NCBI RefSeq assembly: GCF_017814435.1
Contig: NZ_JAGJCB010000003.1
Span: 124,001 to 188,000, forward strand
Length of the DNA stretch: 64,000 bases
Direction: 5' to 3'
Source: Mariniflexile gromovii
Lineage (GTDB): Bacteria > Bacteroidota > Bacteroidia > Flavobacteriales > Flavobacteriaceae
The position numbers and the translations under genes are program-made. Below the pieces are notes generated by a model. The model saw only the letters and a program-made list of their open reading frames with translations, was not told the origin of the DNA and ran no database searches. Positions 19,891 through 28,198 of this stretch are shown here, one piece after another; positions within the stretch are counted from its first letter, which is position 1; every line of letters starts with the position of its first letter.

Positions 19891-20075
19891 AATAAATAGG
19901 GTGAATTTTTGTGGTTTATTTAAATGAGAGCAAATTTAAAAAATATATTTTCAAAACTGTTTATATAAAACCACTGAAAGCGTTTAAACATAGTGTTGCT
20001 AAATTTATAGATGATGTATATGTTAAAAGTTTATATTGATTTATTTTTGAAATCTTATACTAAAAATGTCTAGTT

Positions 20076-20450
20076 ATGATAAAAGCGTCATTATCTAAAT
20101 CAAAAAAAATAACAAACAGTGTACTTTTTATATTGTTTACTCTTTTTGCGGTTATTCAATTGAACGACCCAGATCCCATGCATTGGTTTTTAATTTATAT
20201 GGGTGTTGCTGTTATTTCTTTGGGGTCTAATTTCATTACCATTCCTAAAGCAATTATTGTTTTGATTATTTTAGGACTTCTTGTTTACGCAGCCATGCAT
20301 TTTATGTTTTTAATAGATTGGTTACAGACTGAAAATAAATCTGAAATTTTAGGGGAAATGGTTTATGAGAAACCATACTTAGAAGGGTCTAGAGAATTTT
20401 TAGGTTTATTAATAGCGGTTGGCGCTTTGCTTTATCAATTAAAACGTTAA
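20076..20450 (+). CDS. Small integral membrane protein, TMEM220-like
   Basis: The 124-residue protein has four hydrophobic segments. The motif LFAVIQLNDPDPMHWFLIYM near residues 26-45 is characteristic of the transmembrane family 220 group. The function of the family is unknown. It lies between the divergent TonB receptor gene and the AraC-type regulator and may share a transcript with the latter, 76 bp downstream. Confidence 0.8.
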   Translation: MIKASLSKSKKITNSVLFILFTLFAVIQLNDPDPMHWFLIYMGVAVISLGSNFITIPKAIIVLIILGLLVYAAMHFMFLIDWLQTENKSEILGEMVYEKPYLEGSREFLGLLIAVGALLYQLKR

Positions 20451-20526
20451 ACATGTGTTTTGTAATGAATTGCTTCTGAATAACAGAGGCTTTACGGACA
20501 CTTGAAATTGCTAAAAAATATGTAAT

Positions 20527-21588
20527 TTGCAAAGTGAAATAATTCAAACAATTTTAGTGAAAGCAAATAAAAAAAAGATTGAGCCTTATAAGGCTGATGG
20601 CATTGTTTATCATGCCGATACTTGTTTGCCATTAACTGATGCTTTTAAGCGAAAAAAAATAAAATTTAAAGCACTTGCGAGACATACATATCCGGGTGAT
20701 CGATTGGATGATAATACATTAGGGCTTAATAGTATAGGGTATTGGGATGCTAATGGAGCTCAAGATTGGGGTTTGGATTGGCATAGAAATGAAGGGATTG
20801 AATTCCATTTTTTAGAATCTGGTAGCATGCCTTATGCTCAAGAAGGTAAAGAAGTGGTGCTAACGCCCAACCACCTTACCATTACCCGTCCTTGGGAAGC
20901 ACACAAAGTGGGAAACCCGAACATTGGAATGGGTAAATTTTATTGGGTTATTATCGATTTAGGTGTGCGTAGGCCACATCAAGATTGGGTTTGGCCCGAT
21001 TGGATTACTTTAACACCACAAGATTTAGCAAGACTTACCACAATTTTAAGGCATAACGAAAAGTCTATTTTAAAAACGAACCCAAGTATTAAAGATTGCT
21101 TTTCTCAACTCAATAAAGCGATTAATACAGATGAAAAAGGAAGCAGTGCTTCTAAAATAAGAGTTCTTATAAATTCCTTGCTTGTTAATTTACTCGATTT
21201 ATTAGACACGAACGATATTGTTTTAAATGAATCGTTAACAGATAGCTCCAGAAGTGTTCGGTTTTTTCTAAAAGAACTTGAAAATAACCTTTCGGAACAA
21301 TGGACTATTGAATTAATGGCCCAATCTGCCGGCGTGGGATTAACCCGATTTACATACCATTGCAAGCAAATTACAAATCTAACCCCCATGCGCTATTTAG
21401 CAATGAAACGGTTGGAGATGTCTAAAAAAATATTTCAAGAGGATAAAGATTTAACGATTGCAGAAGTTGCTTACATGTGTGGTTTTACCTCTAGCCAATA
21501 TTTTGCCACGGTATTCAAAAAGCATGAAAAATGTTCGCCTAACGAATATAGAATGAAATGCGAAGTGCATAATTTAGAATTGGTTTAG
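20527..21588 (+). CDS. AraC-family transcriptional regulator
   Basis: The 353-residue protein has an N-terminal cupin-like sensor part (EGIEFHFLESGSMPYAQEG, about residues 89-107) and a C-terminal double helix-turn-helix DNA-binding domain. The first HTH lies around WTIELMAQSAGVGLTRF. The second is around LTIAEVAYMCGFTSSQYFAT, followed by FKKHEKCSPNEYR, the AraC signature. No ATG is available; the start is TTG at 20527 or GTG at 20557. It probably controls the co-directional MFS/oxidoreductase/isomerase/ThuA cluster that begins 230 bp downstream, in response to a sugar-like ligand. Confidence 0.88.
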   Translation: MQSEIIQTILVKANKKKIEPYKADGIVYHADTCLPLTDAFKRKKIKFKALARHTYPGDRLDDNTLGLNSIGYWDANGAQDWGLDWHRNEGIEFHFLESGSMPYAQEGKEVVLTPNHLTITRPWEAHKVGNPNIGMGKFYWVIIDLGVRRPHQDWVWPDWITLTPQDLARLTTILRHNEKSILKTNPSIKDCFSQLNKAINTDEKGSSASKIRVLINSLLVNLLDLLDTNDIVLNESLTDSSRSVRFFLKELENNLSEQWTIELMAQSAGVGLTRFTYHCKQITNLTPMRYLAMKRLEMSKKIFQEDKDLTIAEVAYMCGFTSSQYFATVFKKHEKCSPNEYRMKCEVHNLELV

Positions 21589-21817
21589 CGTATTTTTTGT
21601 TGTTTAATATTTTTCACTGAATAAAAATAAACGGTTTTTTTATTCTAATTCCGTATTTTCACAATGTTATCATTAATTTGGAATGTTGCACTTTGGGTAA
21701 TGTTTCACTGTTAACTTTTGTTTCTAATTTTCTAAGAAACACTTTTTGCCATGGGTTTATAGTTCGTAAAACGATAGGACCCTAAAATATAACCACTAAA
21801 CTAAAATCATTTAAAAA

Positions 21818-22996
21818 ATGGAAGGCATTAACAAAAACAGACTTTTTCTAGCCAGTTGTTTGGCATTAATTACTACAGCCATGACCTTTGCCATACGGGC
21901 AAGATTGGAAACCGTTTTCGGTCCAGAAGGTGTTGGTTTAACTTTAGAGCAATTAGGCTATGCTTTTGCGCCTGCTTTTTTTGGGTTTACTATCGCCATG
22001 ATTATTGGTGGACCATTGGTCGATTTATTAGGTATTAAAAAAATCACGTGGATGGCATTTGTTACACACGCCATTGGTATTGTGTTAACACTTATGGCAG
22101 ATTCTATGACGTCACTTTTTATAGCAACTTTATTTGTGGGTATAGGGAATGGTATGGTAGAAGCAGCACTAAACCCAATGATTGCCTCTATGTACACCAC
22201 TGAAAAAACCAAAATGCTAAACAGGTTCCATGTGTGGTTTCCTGGTGGCATCGTTATTGGCGCCTTAGTAGGTTGGCTTGTTATGGATGTGTTGGGCTTA
22301 AGCTGGCAAATTATGGTGGGTACTTTGGTTGTGCCATTGGTGTTATATGCGGTTTTGTTTTTCGGACAAAAAATGCCTGTTACCGAGCGTGTTCAGTTAG
22401 GGGTAAGTAATAAAACCATGTTTTCAAGTGTTTTAAAACCGTTGTTTTTATTTATGGTTTTCTGCATGTTGCTAACTGCAGCTTCAGAGCTTGGTACAAC
22501 ACAGCGTATTGAATCCCTTTTAAAAACATCCGTTGAAGCCCCCTTGTTAGTACTTGCATTTATAAATGGTATTATGGCTTTAGGCAGATTGTTTGCTGGA
22601 CAAGTAGTACATAAATTAAAGCCATCGGGCATGTTATTGTATTCAGCAATTTTCACATTTATTGGGTTGTGGCTGCTTACGGTTACAAGTGGCGGAATGA
22701 TATTTGTTGCAGCTGCGGTATTTGCAATTGGAGTCACTTTTTTTTGGCCAACCATGTTGGGTTTTGTTGCCGAATATTTACCGGAAACAGGTGCGTTAGG
22801 ACTCTCCATTATGGGAGGTGCAGGCATGTTTTCGGTATCAATCGTGTTGCCAATTATGGGGAATTTAATGGATAATGCAAGCGCTGGGGAAGCCTTGCGA
22901 ACCATGTCTATTTTACCTGCCATACTTATTGTGGCGTTTTTAGGCTTAAACATATATATGAAGAATAATAAATCTTTAAATAAAGTACACGTATAA
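21818..22996 (+). CDS. MFS transporter, sugar type
   Basis: The 392-residue protein has about twelve hydrophobic segments in two six-helix halves, no signal peptide, and a Gly-rich first half (GPLVDLLGIKK loop between helices 2 and 3). It resembles the fucose/glucose permease branch of the major facilitator superfamily. It probably imports the substrate handled by the downstream oxidoreductase and isomerase. It is spaced 4 bp from the next gene, so they are co-transcribed. The 229-bp upstream gap carries a 16-mer also found upstream of the azurin gene. Confidence 0.88.
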   Translation: MEGINKNRLFLASCLALITTAMTFAIRARLETVFGPEGVGLTLEQLGYAFAPAFFGFTIAMIIGGPLVDLLGIKKITWMAFVTHAIGIVLTLMADSMTSLFIATLFVGIGNGMVEAALNPMIASMYTTEKTKMLNRFHVWFPGGIVIGALVGWLVMDVLGLSWQIMVGTLVVPLVLYAVLFFGQKMPVTERVQLGVSNKTMFSSVLKPLFLFMVFCMLLTAASELGTTQRIESLLKTSVEAPLLVLAFINGIMALGRLFAGQVVHKLKPSGMLLYSAIFTFIGLWLLTVTSGGMIFVAAAVFAIGVTFFWPTMLGFVAEYLPETGALGLSIMGGAGMFSVSIVLPIMGNLMDNASAGEALRTMSILPAILIVAFLGLNIYMKNNKSLNKVHV

Positions 22997-23000
22997 ATTT

Positions 23001-24152
23001 ATGATGGGTAGAAAATTAAGAATGGGAATGGTCGGTGGAGGCACTGGCTCATTTATTGGAGATGTGCACAGAAAAGCAGCGGCTATAGATGGTATGATAG
23101 AGCTGGTATGTGGGGCTTTTAGTAGTACTGAAGAAAAATCCATAGCATCAGGAAAAGACCTTAATTTAGATGAAAGCAGATGTTACAAAACATTTGAAGA
23201 GATGATTCTAAAGGAAAAAGAATTGCCAGAAGCTATTAGAATGGATTTTGTAGCTATTGTAACCCCTAATCACATGCATTTTCCACCTGCAAAAATGGCA
23301 ATCGAAAATGGCTTTCATGTTATTTGCGATAAACCCGTTACGCTTACGCTAGAAGAAGCTACCGAGCTTGAAAACATTATAAAAAACAGCGGTAAATTAT
23401 TTGCGCTTACACATAATTATACGGGCAATTCCATGGTAAAGCAAGCAAAAGCGATGATTGCTAATGGTGAATTGGGAAAGATTAGAAAAATACAAGCACA
23501 GTATCTTCAAGGCTGGTTGTCCACTTCTTTAGAAAACACGGGGCAAAAACAAGCCGCTTGGAGAACAGACCCAAAACGATCCGGTATCGGTGGGGCTTTA
23601 GGCGATATTGGTACGCATGCCGAAAATTTAATAGAATACATCACCGGATTAAAAATTGAAGAAATAGCGGCCGATTTAGGTGTTTTTGGCGAAGGCAGAG
23701 TTTTAGATGATGATGGCAGCATGTTAATCCGAATGGAAAATGGTGCTAAAGGAAGTATTTCCATTTCCCAAATAGCTTTAGGCGAAGAAAATAATTTAGC
23801 AATTAAAGTGTATGGCGACAAAGGAAGCTTGGAATGGTACCAAGAAAATCCAAGCGAATTAATCACGCGTTGGTTAGAGGATCCTAAAAAAATATACACA
23901 CCTAACGGAAATGGCTTGCATCCAGAGGCTTTAGAAGTTTCCAGAATTCCGTCGGGGCATCCCGAAGGGTATTTAGAAGCTTTTGCTACTATTTATAAAA
24001 ATTTCGCAAAACATGTAATTTCTTTTAATGCAGGTGAGACCATAAAAAAACCAGATTATCCAACTATTGAAGATGGTATTAGAGGTATGAAATTTATTTA
24101 TGCCGCTGTTGAAAGTAATAAGAACAATGCAAGTTGGATAAAAATAAATTAA
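23001..24152 (+). CDS. Gfo/Idh/MocA family oxidoreductase
   Basis: The 383-residue protein has an N-terminal Rossmann fold (MGMVGGGTGSFIGDVHRKAA), the family EKP-like motif as CDKPVTL near residue 112, and a C-terminal alpha/beta substrate domain with GGALGDIGTHAENL. Family members oxidise or reduce sugars, inositols or their keto derivatives with NAD(P). It follows the MFS gene by 4 bp and precedes a sugar-phosphate isomerase, the usual composition of a cyclitol or keto-sugar breakdown unit. Confidence 0.92.
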   Translation: MMGRKLRMGMVGGGTGSFIGDVHRKAAAIDGMIELVCGAFSSTEEKSIASGKDLNLDESRCYKTFEEMILKEKELPEAIRMDFVAIVTPNHMHFPPAKMAIENGFHVICDKPVTLTLEEATELENIIKNSGKLFALTHNYTGNSMVKQAKAMIANGELGKIRKIQAQYLQGWLSTSLENTGQKQAAWRTDPKRSGIGGALGDIGTHAENLIEYITGLKIEEIAADLGVFGEGRVLDDDGSMLIRMENGAKGSISISQIALGEENNLAIKVYGDKGSLEWYQENPSELITRWLEDPKKIYTPNGNGLHPEALEVSRIPSGHPEGYLEAFATIYKNFAKHVISFNAGETIKKPDYPTIEDGIRGMKFIYAAVESNKNNASWIKIN

Positions 24153-24179
24153 TCTTAAAAACGATTGTTGGCGGATGTT

Positions 24180-24262
24180 GCGTTAGGGATTGAGCGGTCT
24201 GTTTGAGCTCCCCGACAAAGGAGGGAGCGAGTAGCGAAAGCCCGACCCTTGTGGTAACGCCA
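24180..24262. repeat. Intergenic repeat, copy A (IS110 target family)
   Basis: It begins GCGTTAGGGATTGAGCGG and ends with CCCGACCCTTGTGGTAACGCC. Internal arms include GCTCCCCGAC and the AGCGAAAGCCCGACC tail. Homologous copies lie at 39422-39487 and, inverted and interrupted by IS110, at 44583-44666. It sits in the gap before the isomerase gene. Confidence 0.75.
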
Positions 24263-24280
24263 AAAAAATAATATAAAAAT

Positions 24281-25333
24281 ATGAAAACAATAAAAGGACC
24301 AGCCGTTTTTTTAGCACAATTTGCAGGAAGTGAAGCACCATTCAATTCATTGGATGGGATGTGTAAATGGGCAGCAGATTTAGGCTATAAAGGTATTCAG
24401 ATTCCAACCTGGGAATCTGGTTTAATTGATATTGAAAAAGCAGCCGAAAGTCAAACCTATTGTGATGAATTAAAAGGAAAAGTAAATTCGTATGGTTTGG
24501 AAATCACAGAGCTTTCAACCCATTTGCAAGGACAATTGGTGGCTGTTAACCCCGCTTACGATACCTTGTTTGATGGTTTTGCGCCCGATAAAGTAAAAGG
24601 AAACCCGAAGGCTAGAACGGAATGGGCGATTGATTTTGTTAAAAAATCAGGAACCGCCAGTGGCAGATTGGGTTTAAAATCACACGCGTCATTTTCAGGG
24701 GCTTTATTATGGCACACCATATATCCATGGCCACAGCGTCCGCAAGGATTGGTGGAAATGGGTTTTGAGGAATTAGCGAAACGTTGGTTGCCAATTTTGA
24801 ACCATTTTGATGAACATGGTGTTGATGTGTGTTATGAATTGCACCCTGGGGAAGATTTACACGATGGTACTTCTTTTGAACGTTTTTTAGAAGCCACAGG
24901 AAACCATAAACGCGCTAATATTTTATACGACCCAAGTCATTTTGTGCTTCAGCAGTTAGATTATTTAAAGTTTATAGATTATTACCACGAACGTATTAAA
25001 GCGTTTCATGTGAAAGATGCCGAGTTTAATGCATCAGGAAAACAAGGTGTTTACGGTGGGTATTCTAATTGGAAAGACAGAGCTGGAAGATTCAGATCTT
25101 TAGGCGATGGACAAGTAGATTTTTCAGGAATATTTTCAAAATTAACCACTTACGGGTGCGATGTATGGGCGGTTATGGAATGGGAATGCTGTGTGAAATC
25201 GTCTGCTCAAGGAGCGCGAGAAGGGGCGCCATTCATCCAAAGTCATATTATTGAAGCTGCAGAACGTAGTTTTGACGATTTTGCAGGTGCGAAACCAGAT
25301 GAAAATTATCTGAAAAAGATATTAGGTATTTAG
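24281..25333 (+). CDS. Sugar phosphate isomerase/epimerase (xylose isomerase-like TIM barrel)
   Basis: The 350-residue protein belongs to the AP endonuclease 2/xylose isomerase-like fold. Visible metal-site elements are VCYELHPGEDLHDG (Glu and His), NILYDPSHFVLQ (Asp and His), KAFHVKDAEF (His and Asp) and VMEWECC. Family members isomerise or epimerise sugars, inosose or keto-sugars. It lies in the same cluster as the Gfo/Idh/MocA enzyme. The exact substrate is unknown. Confidence 0.9.
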   Translation: MKTIKGPAVFLAQFAGSEAPFNSLDGMCKWAADLGYKGIQIPTWESGLIDIEKAAESQTYCDELKGKVNSYGLEITELSTHLQGQLVAVNPAYDTLFDGFAPDKVKGNPKARTEWAIDFVKKSGTASGRLGLKSHASFSGALLWHTIYPWPQRPQGLVEMGFEELAKRWLPILNHFDEHGVDVCYELHPGEDLHDGTSFERFLEATGNHKRANILYDPSHFVLQQLDYLKFIDYYHERIKAFHVKDAEFNASGKQGVYGGYSNWKDRAGRFRSLGDGQVDFSGIFSKLTTYGCDVWAVMEWECCVKSSAQGAREGAPFIQSHIIEAAERSFDDFAGAKPDENYLKKILGI

Positions 25334-25370
25334 AAATTAAAAGAATTTTATATTAAAAATTGGTGTTGTT

Positions 25371-26348
25371 ATGATGAAGCAAATTGTTTTTTTATTAATG
25401 AGTCTTTGTTTTTTTACTAAGACATTTTCTGATAATGCGCATAAAGGCAAAATAAAAGTGTTGATTGTTGATGGTCAAAATAACCATTCTGTATGGCCAA
25501 AATCTACCATCATGATGAAACAATATTTAGAAGAAACCAATTTATTTGAAGTCGATATTGAAAGAACCCATTACTTAAACAATAGTGAAACCCATAAAGA
25601 CTGGTTGCCATTGGCGAATGTGCCTGAAGGTGTTGAAGGTAAGCCAATAACCGACCCAAATTTCAATCCAGATTTTTCAAAATACGATGTTATTATTTCC
25701 AATTTTGGTCATAGGGCAGCAGATTGGACAAATGAAACGCAAAAAAGTTTTGAGACTTATATAAAAAACGGAGGCGGTTTTGTAAGTGTGCATGCAGCGG
25801 ATAATTGTTTTCCAGAATGGGAAGCTTACAATAAAATTATTGGCATTGGCGGCTGGGGAAATAGAACCGAAAAAAACGGACCTTATTTGTATATTGATGA
25901 ACATGATCAACCAAAAAAAGATTATACCCCTGGACCAGGTGGCAAGCATGGTAAAAGAGAAGATTTTTTAGTAACAACTTATCATAAAAAACACCCCATA
26001 ACCAAAGGTTTACCCTTAAGTTGGATGCATGCAGATGATGAATGTTATGCCTATATGAGAGGACCAGCTGAAAACGTTACCATTTTAGCAACGGCAGTTA
26101 CAACGTTAAAAGCTGCTGAATTACAGCAAAAAGAACCGGTAGTAATGACCGTTAACTACGGAAAAGGTAGAATATTCCATACCACATTAGGGCACGATAC
26201 CACAGCGTTAGAATGTGTGGGTTTTATTACCCTTCTAAAAAGAGGGGTAGAATGGGCTGCAACTGGCAAAGTGAAACAGACAAAAATTCCAGCAGATTTT
26301 CCAACAGAAAATAAAACATCTACAAGAGAATTTCAATATAATAAATAG
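25371..26348 (+). CDS. ThuA-domain protein, probably exported
   Basis: The 325-residue protein has an N-terminal signal peptide (QIVFLLMSLCFFTKTFSDN) and a ThuA-like glutamine-amidotransferase-fold domain: IKVLIVDGQNNH near residue 28, NGGGFVSVHAADN near residue 135, and GRIFHTTLGHD near residue 264. ThuA-like proteins act in keto-sugar metabolism alongside Gfo/Idh/MocA enzymes and isomerases, which is the context here. It ends the cluster; a gap of about 220 bp separates it from the arginine leader. Confidence 0.88.
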   Translation: MMKQIVFLLMSLCFFTKTFSDNAHKGKIKVLIVDGQNNHSVWPKSTIMMKQYLEETNLFEVDIERTHYLNNSETHKDWLPLANVPEGVEGKPITDPNFNPDFSKYDVIISNFGHRAADWTNETQKSFETYIKNGGGFVSVHAADNCFPEWEAYNKIIGIGGWGNRTEKNGPYLYIDEHDQPKKDYTPGPGGKHGKREDFLVTTYHKKHPITKGLPLSWMHADDECYAYMRGPAENVTILATAVTTLKAAELQQKEPVVMTVNYGKGRIFHTTLGHDTTALECVGFITLLKRGVEWAATGKVKQTKIPADFPTENKTSTREFQYNK

Positions 26349-26568
26349 AATTTAAGCATGTAGCGTAAAATTAATTAAGCTATATCTTATGTAAATCATC
26401 TAAAAATCAACAATTAAAGATTTTTAGATGATTTGTTTTTTTTAATTAGGATTGTGATATAATTGGATAATTAAAAATAATTTCTTAAAAAGTAGAGATA
26501 TTAATAATTTTTTCAAAAAAAGCACCAAATTTTAACAGAGGTAATGAATAAAATCATAATTTTACATT

Positions 26569-26643
26569 ATGAATACATTAAAAAATAAAATACGTCCTTC
26601 ATCACCCGGTTTCCGCGCGAGTATTACTCGTCGCAGCTTCTAG
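26569..26643 (+). CDS. Putative arginine leader peptide
   Basis: The ATG at 26569 opens a 24-codon frame ending at TAG 26641-26643. Arginines stand at residues 9, 16, 21 and 22, all encoded by CGT or CGC, in a genome region where AGA is otherwise frequent. The codons lie in a GC-rich patch whose RNA forms the hairpin GCGCGAGT/ACTCGTCGC (26615-26634, one bulge). A terminator follows at 26768, then the arginine operon. A regulatory role is inferred; the overlapping start at 26543 (MNKIIILHYEYIKK) is an alternative small frame. Confidence 0.6.
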   Translation: MNTLKNKIRPSSPGFRASITRRSF

Positions 26644-26767
26644 TCTTTCAATGACCAAAAACCAAAACGTAATTTAATTTTTTTAGAGTGTATAAAATTT
26701 CATCCATAAAGTTTCAAAGTTTTTTTAATATCGTAATCAACACGTATTTTATGTGTCGTATTTACCC

Positions 26768-26800
26768 GCGTCGCCCTTAGTGGTGCGCTTTTATTTTTTG
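26768..26800 (+). terminator. Terminator in the arginine operon leader
   Basis: GCG-CGCC (26768-26775, bulged T at 26771) pairs with GGTGCGC (26782-26788) and is followed by TTTTATTTTTT. It lies about 66 bp before the first gene of the operon. A competing pair exists between CGCGAGTA in the leader ORF (26616-26623) and TACCCGCG (26763-26770), with one mismatch. Confidence 0.65.
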
Positions 26801-26866
26801 AACTAGGTGAGTCCAGTTCAGTTTAAAAAAATTAACTTTAACTTTTAATACGTTTTTTAAAGTATA

Positions 26867-27481
26867 ATGGAAATTGTAATTGCCGATAAATCACATTCGA
26901 AATACGCAGAAATTATTTGCGAAACTATTGCAGAATCAGCCGCTGTTAGAGGCACTGGTATTGCAAGACGAACCCCAGAATACATCACAAAAAAATTGGA
27001 AAATGGCAATGCTGTTATTGCTTTGGATGGTGATAAATTTGCAGGTTTTTGTTATATCGAGCTGTGGGGCCATGGTAAATATGTGGCTAATTCTGGTTTG
27101 ATTGTGCATCCAGATTATAGAAGTATGGGGTTGGCAAAAAAAATTAAACATAAGGTGTTTAAACATTCCAGAACCAAATTTCCAGATGCAAAAGTATTTA
27201 GTATAACTACTGGGTTGGCAGTTATGAAAATGAATACCGATTTAGGCTATAGGCCAGTGCCGTTTTCAGAATTAACAGACGATCCAACCTTTTGGGATGG
27301 GTGCCAAACATGTAAAAACTACGATGTGTTAACACGTACCAACCGAAAAATGTGCTTGTGCACCGGTATGTTGTACGATCCTAAAGCTAAAAAGTCTGAA
27401 CCCGTTAAAATAAAAGAAAAGGTATTTAATAGACTAAAAAGCATCAAACAAGCGATGTTTTTAAAAAAGAATAAGAAGTAG
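26867..27481 (+). CDS. GNAT acyltransferase, candidate N-acylglutamate synthase
   Basis: The 204-residue protein is a GNAT-fold N-acyltransferase with acyl-CoA-binding motif A, VHPDYRSMGLAKKI, near residues 83-96. The C-terminal part has cysteines C146, C149, C163 and C165 in a C-x2-C...C-x-C arrangement that could bind a metal. It is the first gene after the arginine leader. The operon has every later step of the acylated arginine pathway but no argA or argJ, so this protein is the best candidate for the missing first enzyme, acylating glutamate (acetyl or succinyl). That role is inferred from context. Confidence 0.75.
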   Translation: MEIVIADKSHSKYAEIICETIAESAAVRGTGIARRTPEYITKKLENGNAVIALDGDKFAGFCYIELWGHGKYVANSGLIVHPDYRSMGLAKKIKHKVFKHSRTKFPDAKVFSITTGLAVMKMNTDLGYRPVPFSELTDDPTFWDGCQTCKNYDVLTRTNRKMCLCTGMLYDPKAKKSEPVKIKEKVFNRLKSIKQAMFLKKNKK

Positions 27482-27575
27482 TGTAGGTGGAAAAAATTTT
27501 AATGACATCAAAAATTGATTTAGTTGTTGAAAATATGGGTAGGTTTTACCAAAGTAATGTGTGATATAAATTAAA

Positions 27576-28142
27576 ATGAGTACAATATTAGATATAGAAA
27601 TCGATCATGTGATAGAGCAAGCTGAGACTTTTTGTGCAGAAGCAGGTATAGAAATAAAATTGGTGTATAAACTTTCCCATAAATCGTTAGAAATTATTTC
27701 TGAAAGGTCGAGAGAGCTTCCTACGTTATATTTTGTGAGTGTTGACATGCTGAAAAAGCGTGTGGAAAACGGTTGCTTTATATTGAAAAAAGAGGATCAA
27801 ATTATAGGGCATATCTTCGTTCATGAACATCAAGTTAAAGGGCATTTTGTTTATGAGCGTTCATCGCTATGGGTTGATAATGCCTATAGAAATTATAATC
27901 TTGGTTTGCTGTTGATGGCTAAAATAACCGAATTTTATAGCGATACATTTCTTATTTCAATAGCACAAACACCAAAAGTACATCATTACAACGAACTGTT
28001 GGGCATGACGCATGTTACCCTATCTAAAATGTCTTTGGTATTAGTTGAAGAGCTAGAGAAATTAGGAAAATTACGAGATGAATTAAATTTCAAGTATTAC
28101 GTGAATGCTTGTTTTGAAGCTGAAATAAGAGAATTAAAATAA
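27576..28142 (+). CDS. Second GNAT-like protein of the arginine operon
   Basis: The 188-residue protein has weaker GNAT similarity: the SSLWVDNAYRNYNLGLLLMAKI stretch (abridged SLWVDNAYRNYNLGL) resembles motif A, but the usual Q/RxxGxG/A is degraded to RNYNLG. It follows the first GNAT gene by about 95 bp and precedes argG. It may be a partner or regulatory subunit of the first acyltransferase, or a separate enzyme. I do not recognise a specific family. Confidence 0.65.
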   Translation: MSTILDIEIDHVIEQAETFCAEAGIEIKLVYKLSHKSLEIISERSRELPTLYFVSVDMLKKRVENGCFILKKEDQIIGHIFVHEHQVKGHFVYERSSLWVDNAYRNYNLGLLLMAKITEFYSDTFLISIAQTPKVHHYNELLGMTHVTLSKMSLVLVEELEKLGKLRDELNFKYYVNACFEAEIRELK

Positions 28143-28162
28143 ATAAAGAATTAATTAACAAA

Positions 28163-28197
28163 AATCCCCTCTCCTTTGGAGAGGGTTAGGGAGAGGA
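28163..28197. repeat. CCCCTCTCCTTTGGAGAGGG-type repeat before argG
   Basis: CCCTCTCC pairs with GGAGAGGG around TT, followed by TTAGGGAGAGG. Diverged relatives flank argC and proC at 30427-30458 and 30496-30532. Confidence 0.7.
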
Positions 28198-28198
28198 T

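Noticed and set aside
26543-26587. Alternative short ORF MNKIIILHYEYIKK before the arginine operon
   Set aside because: It has no arginine codons and stops before the GC-rich hairpin; the frame from 26569 explains the region better.
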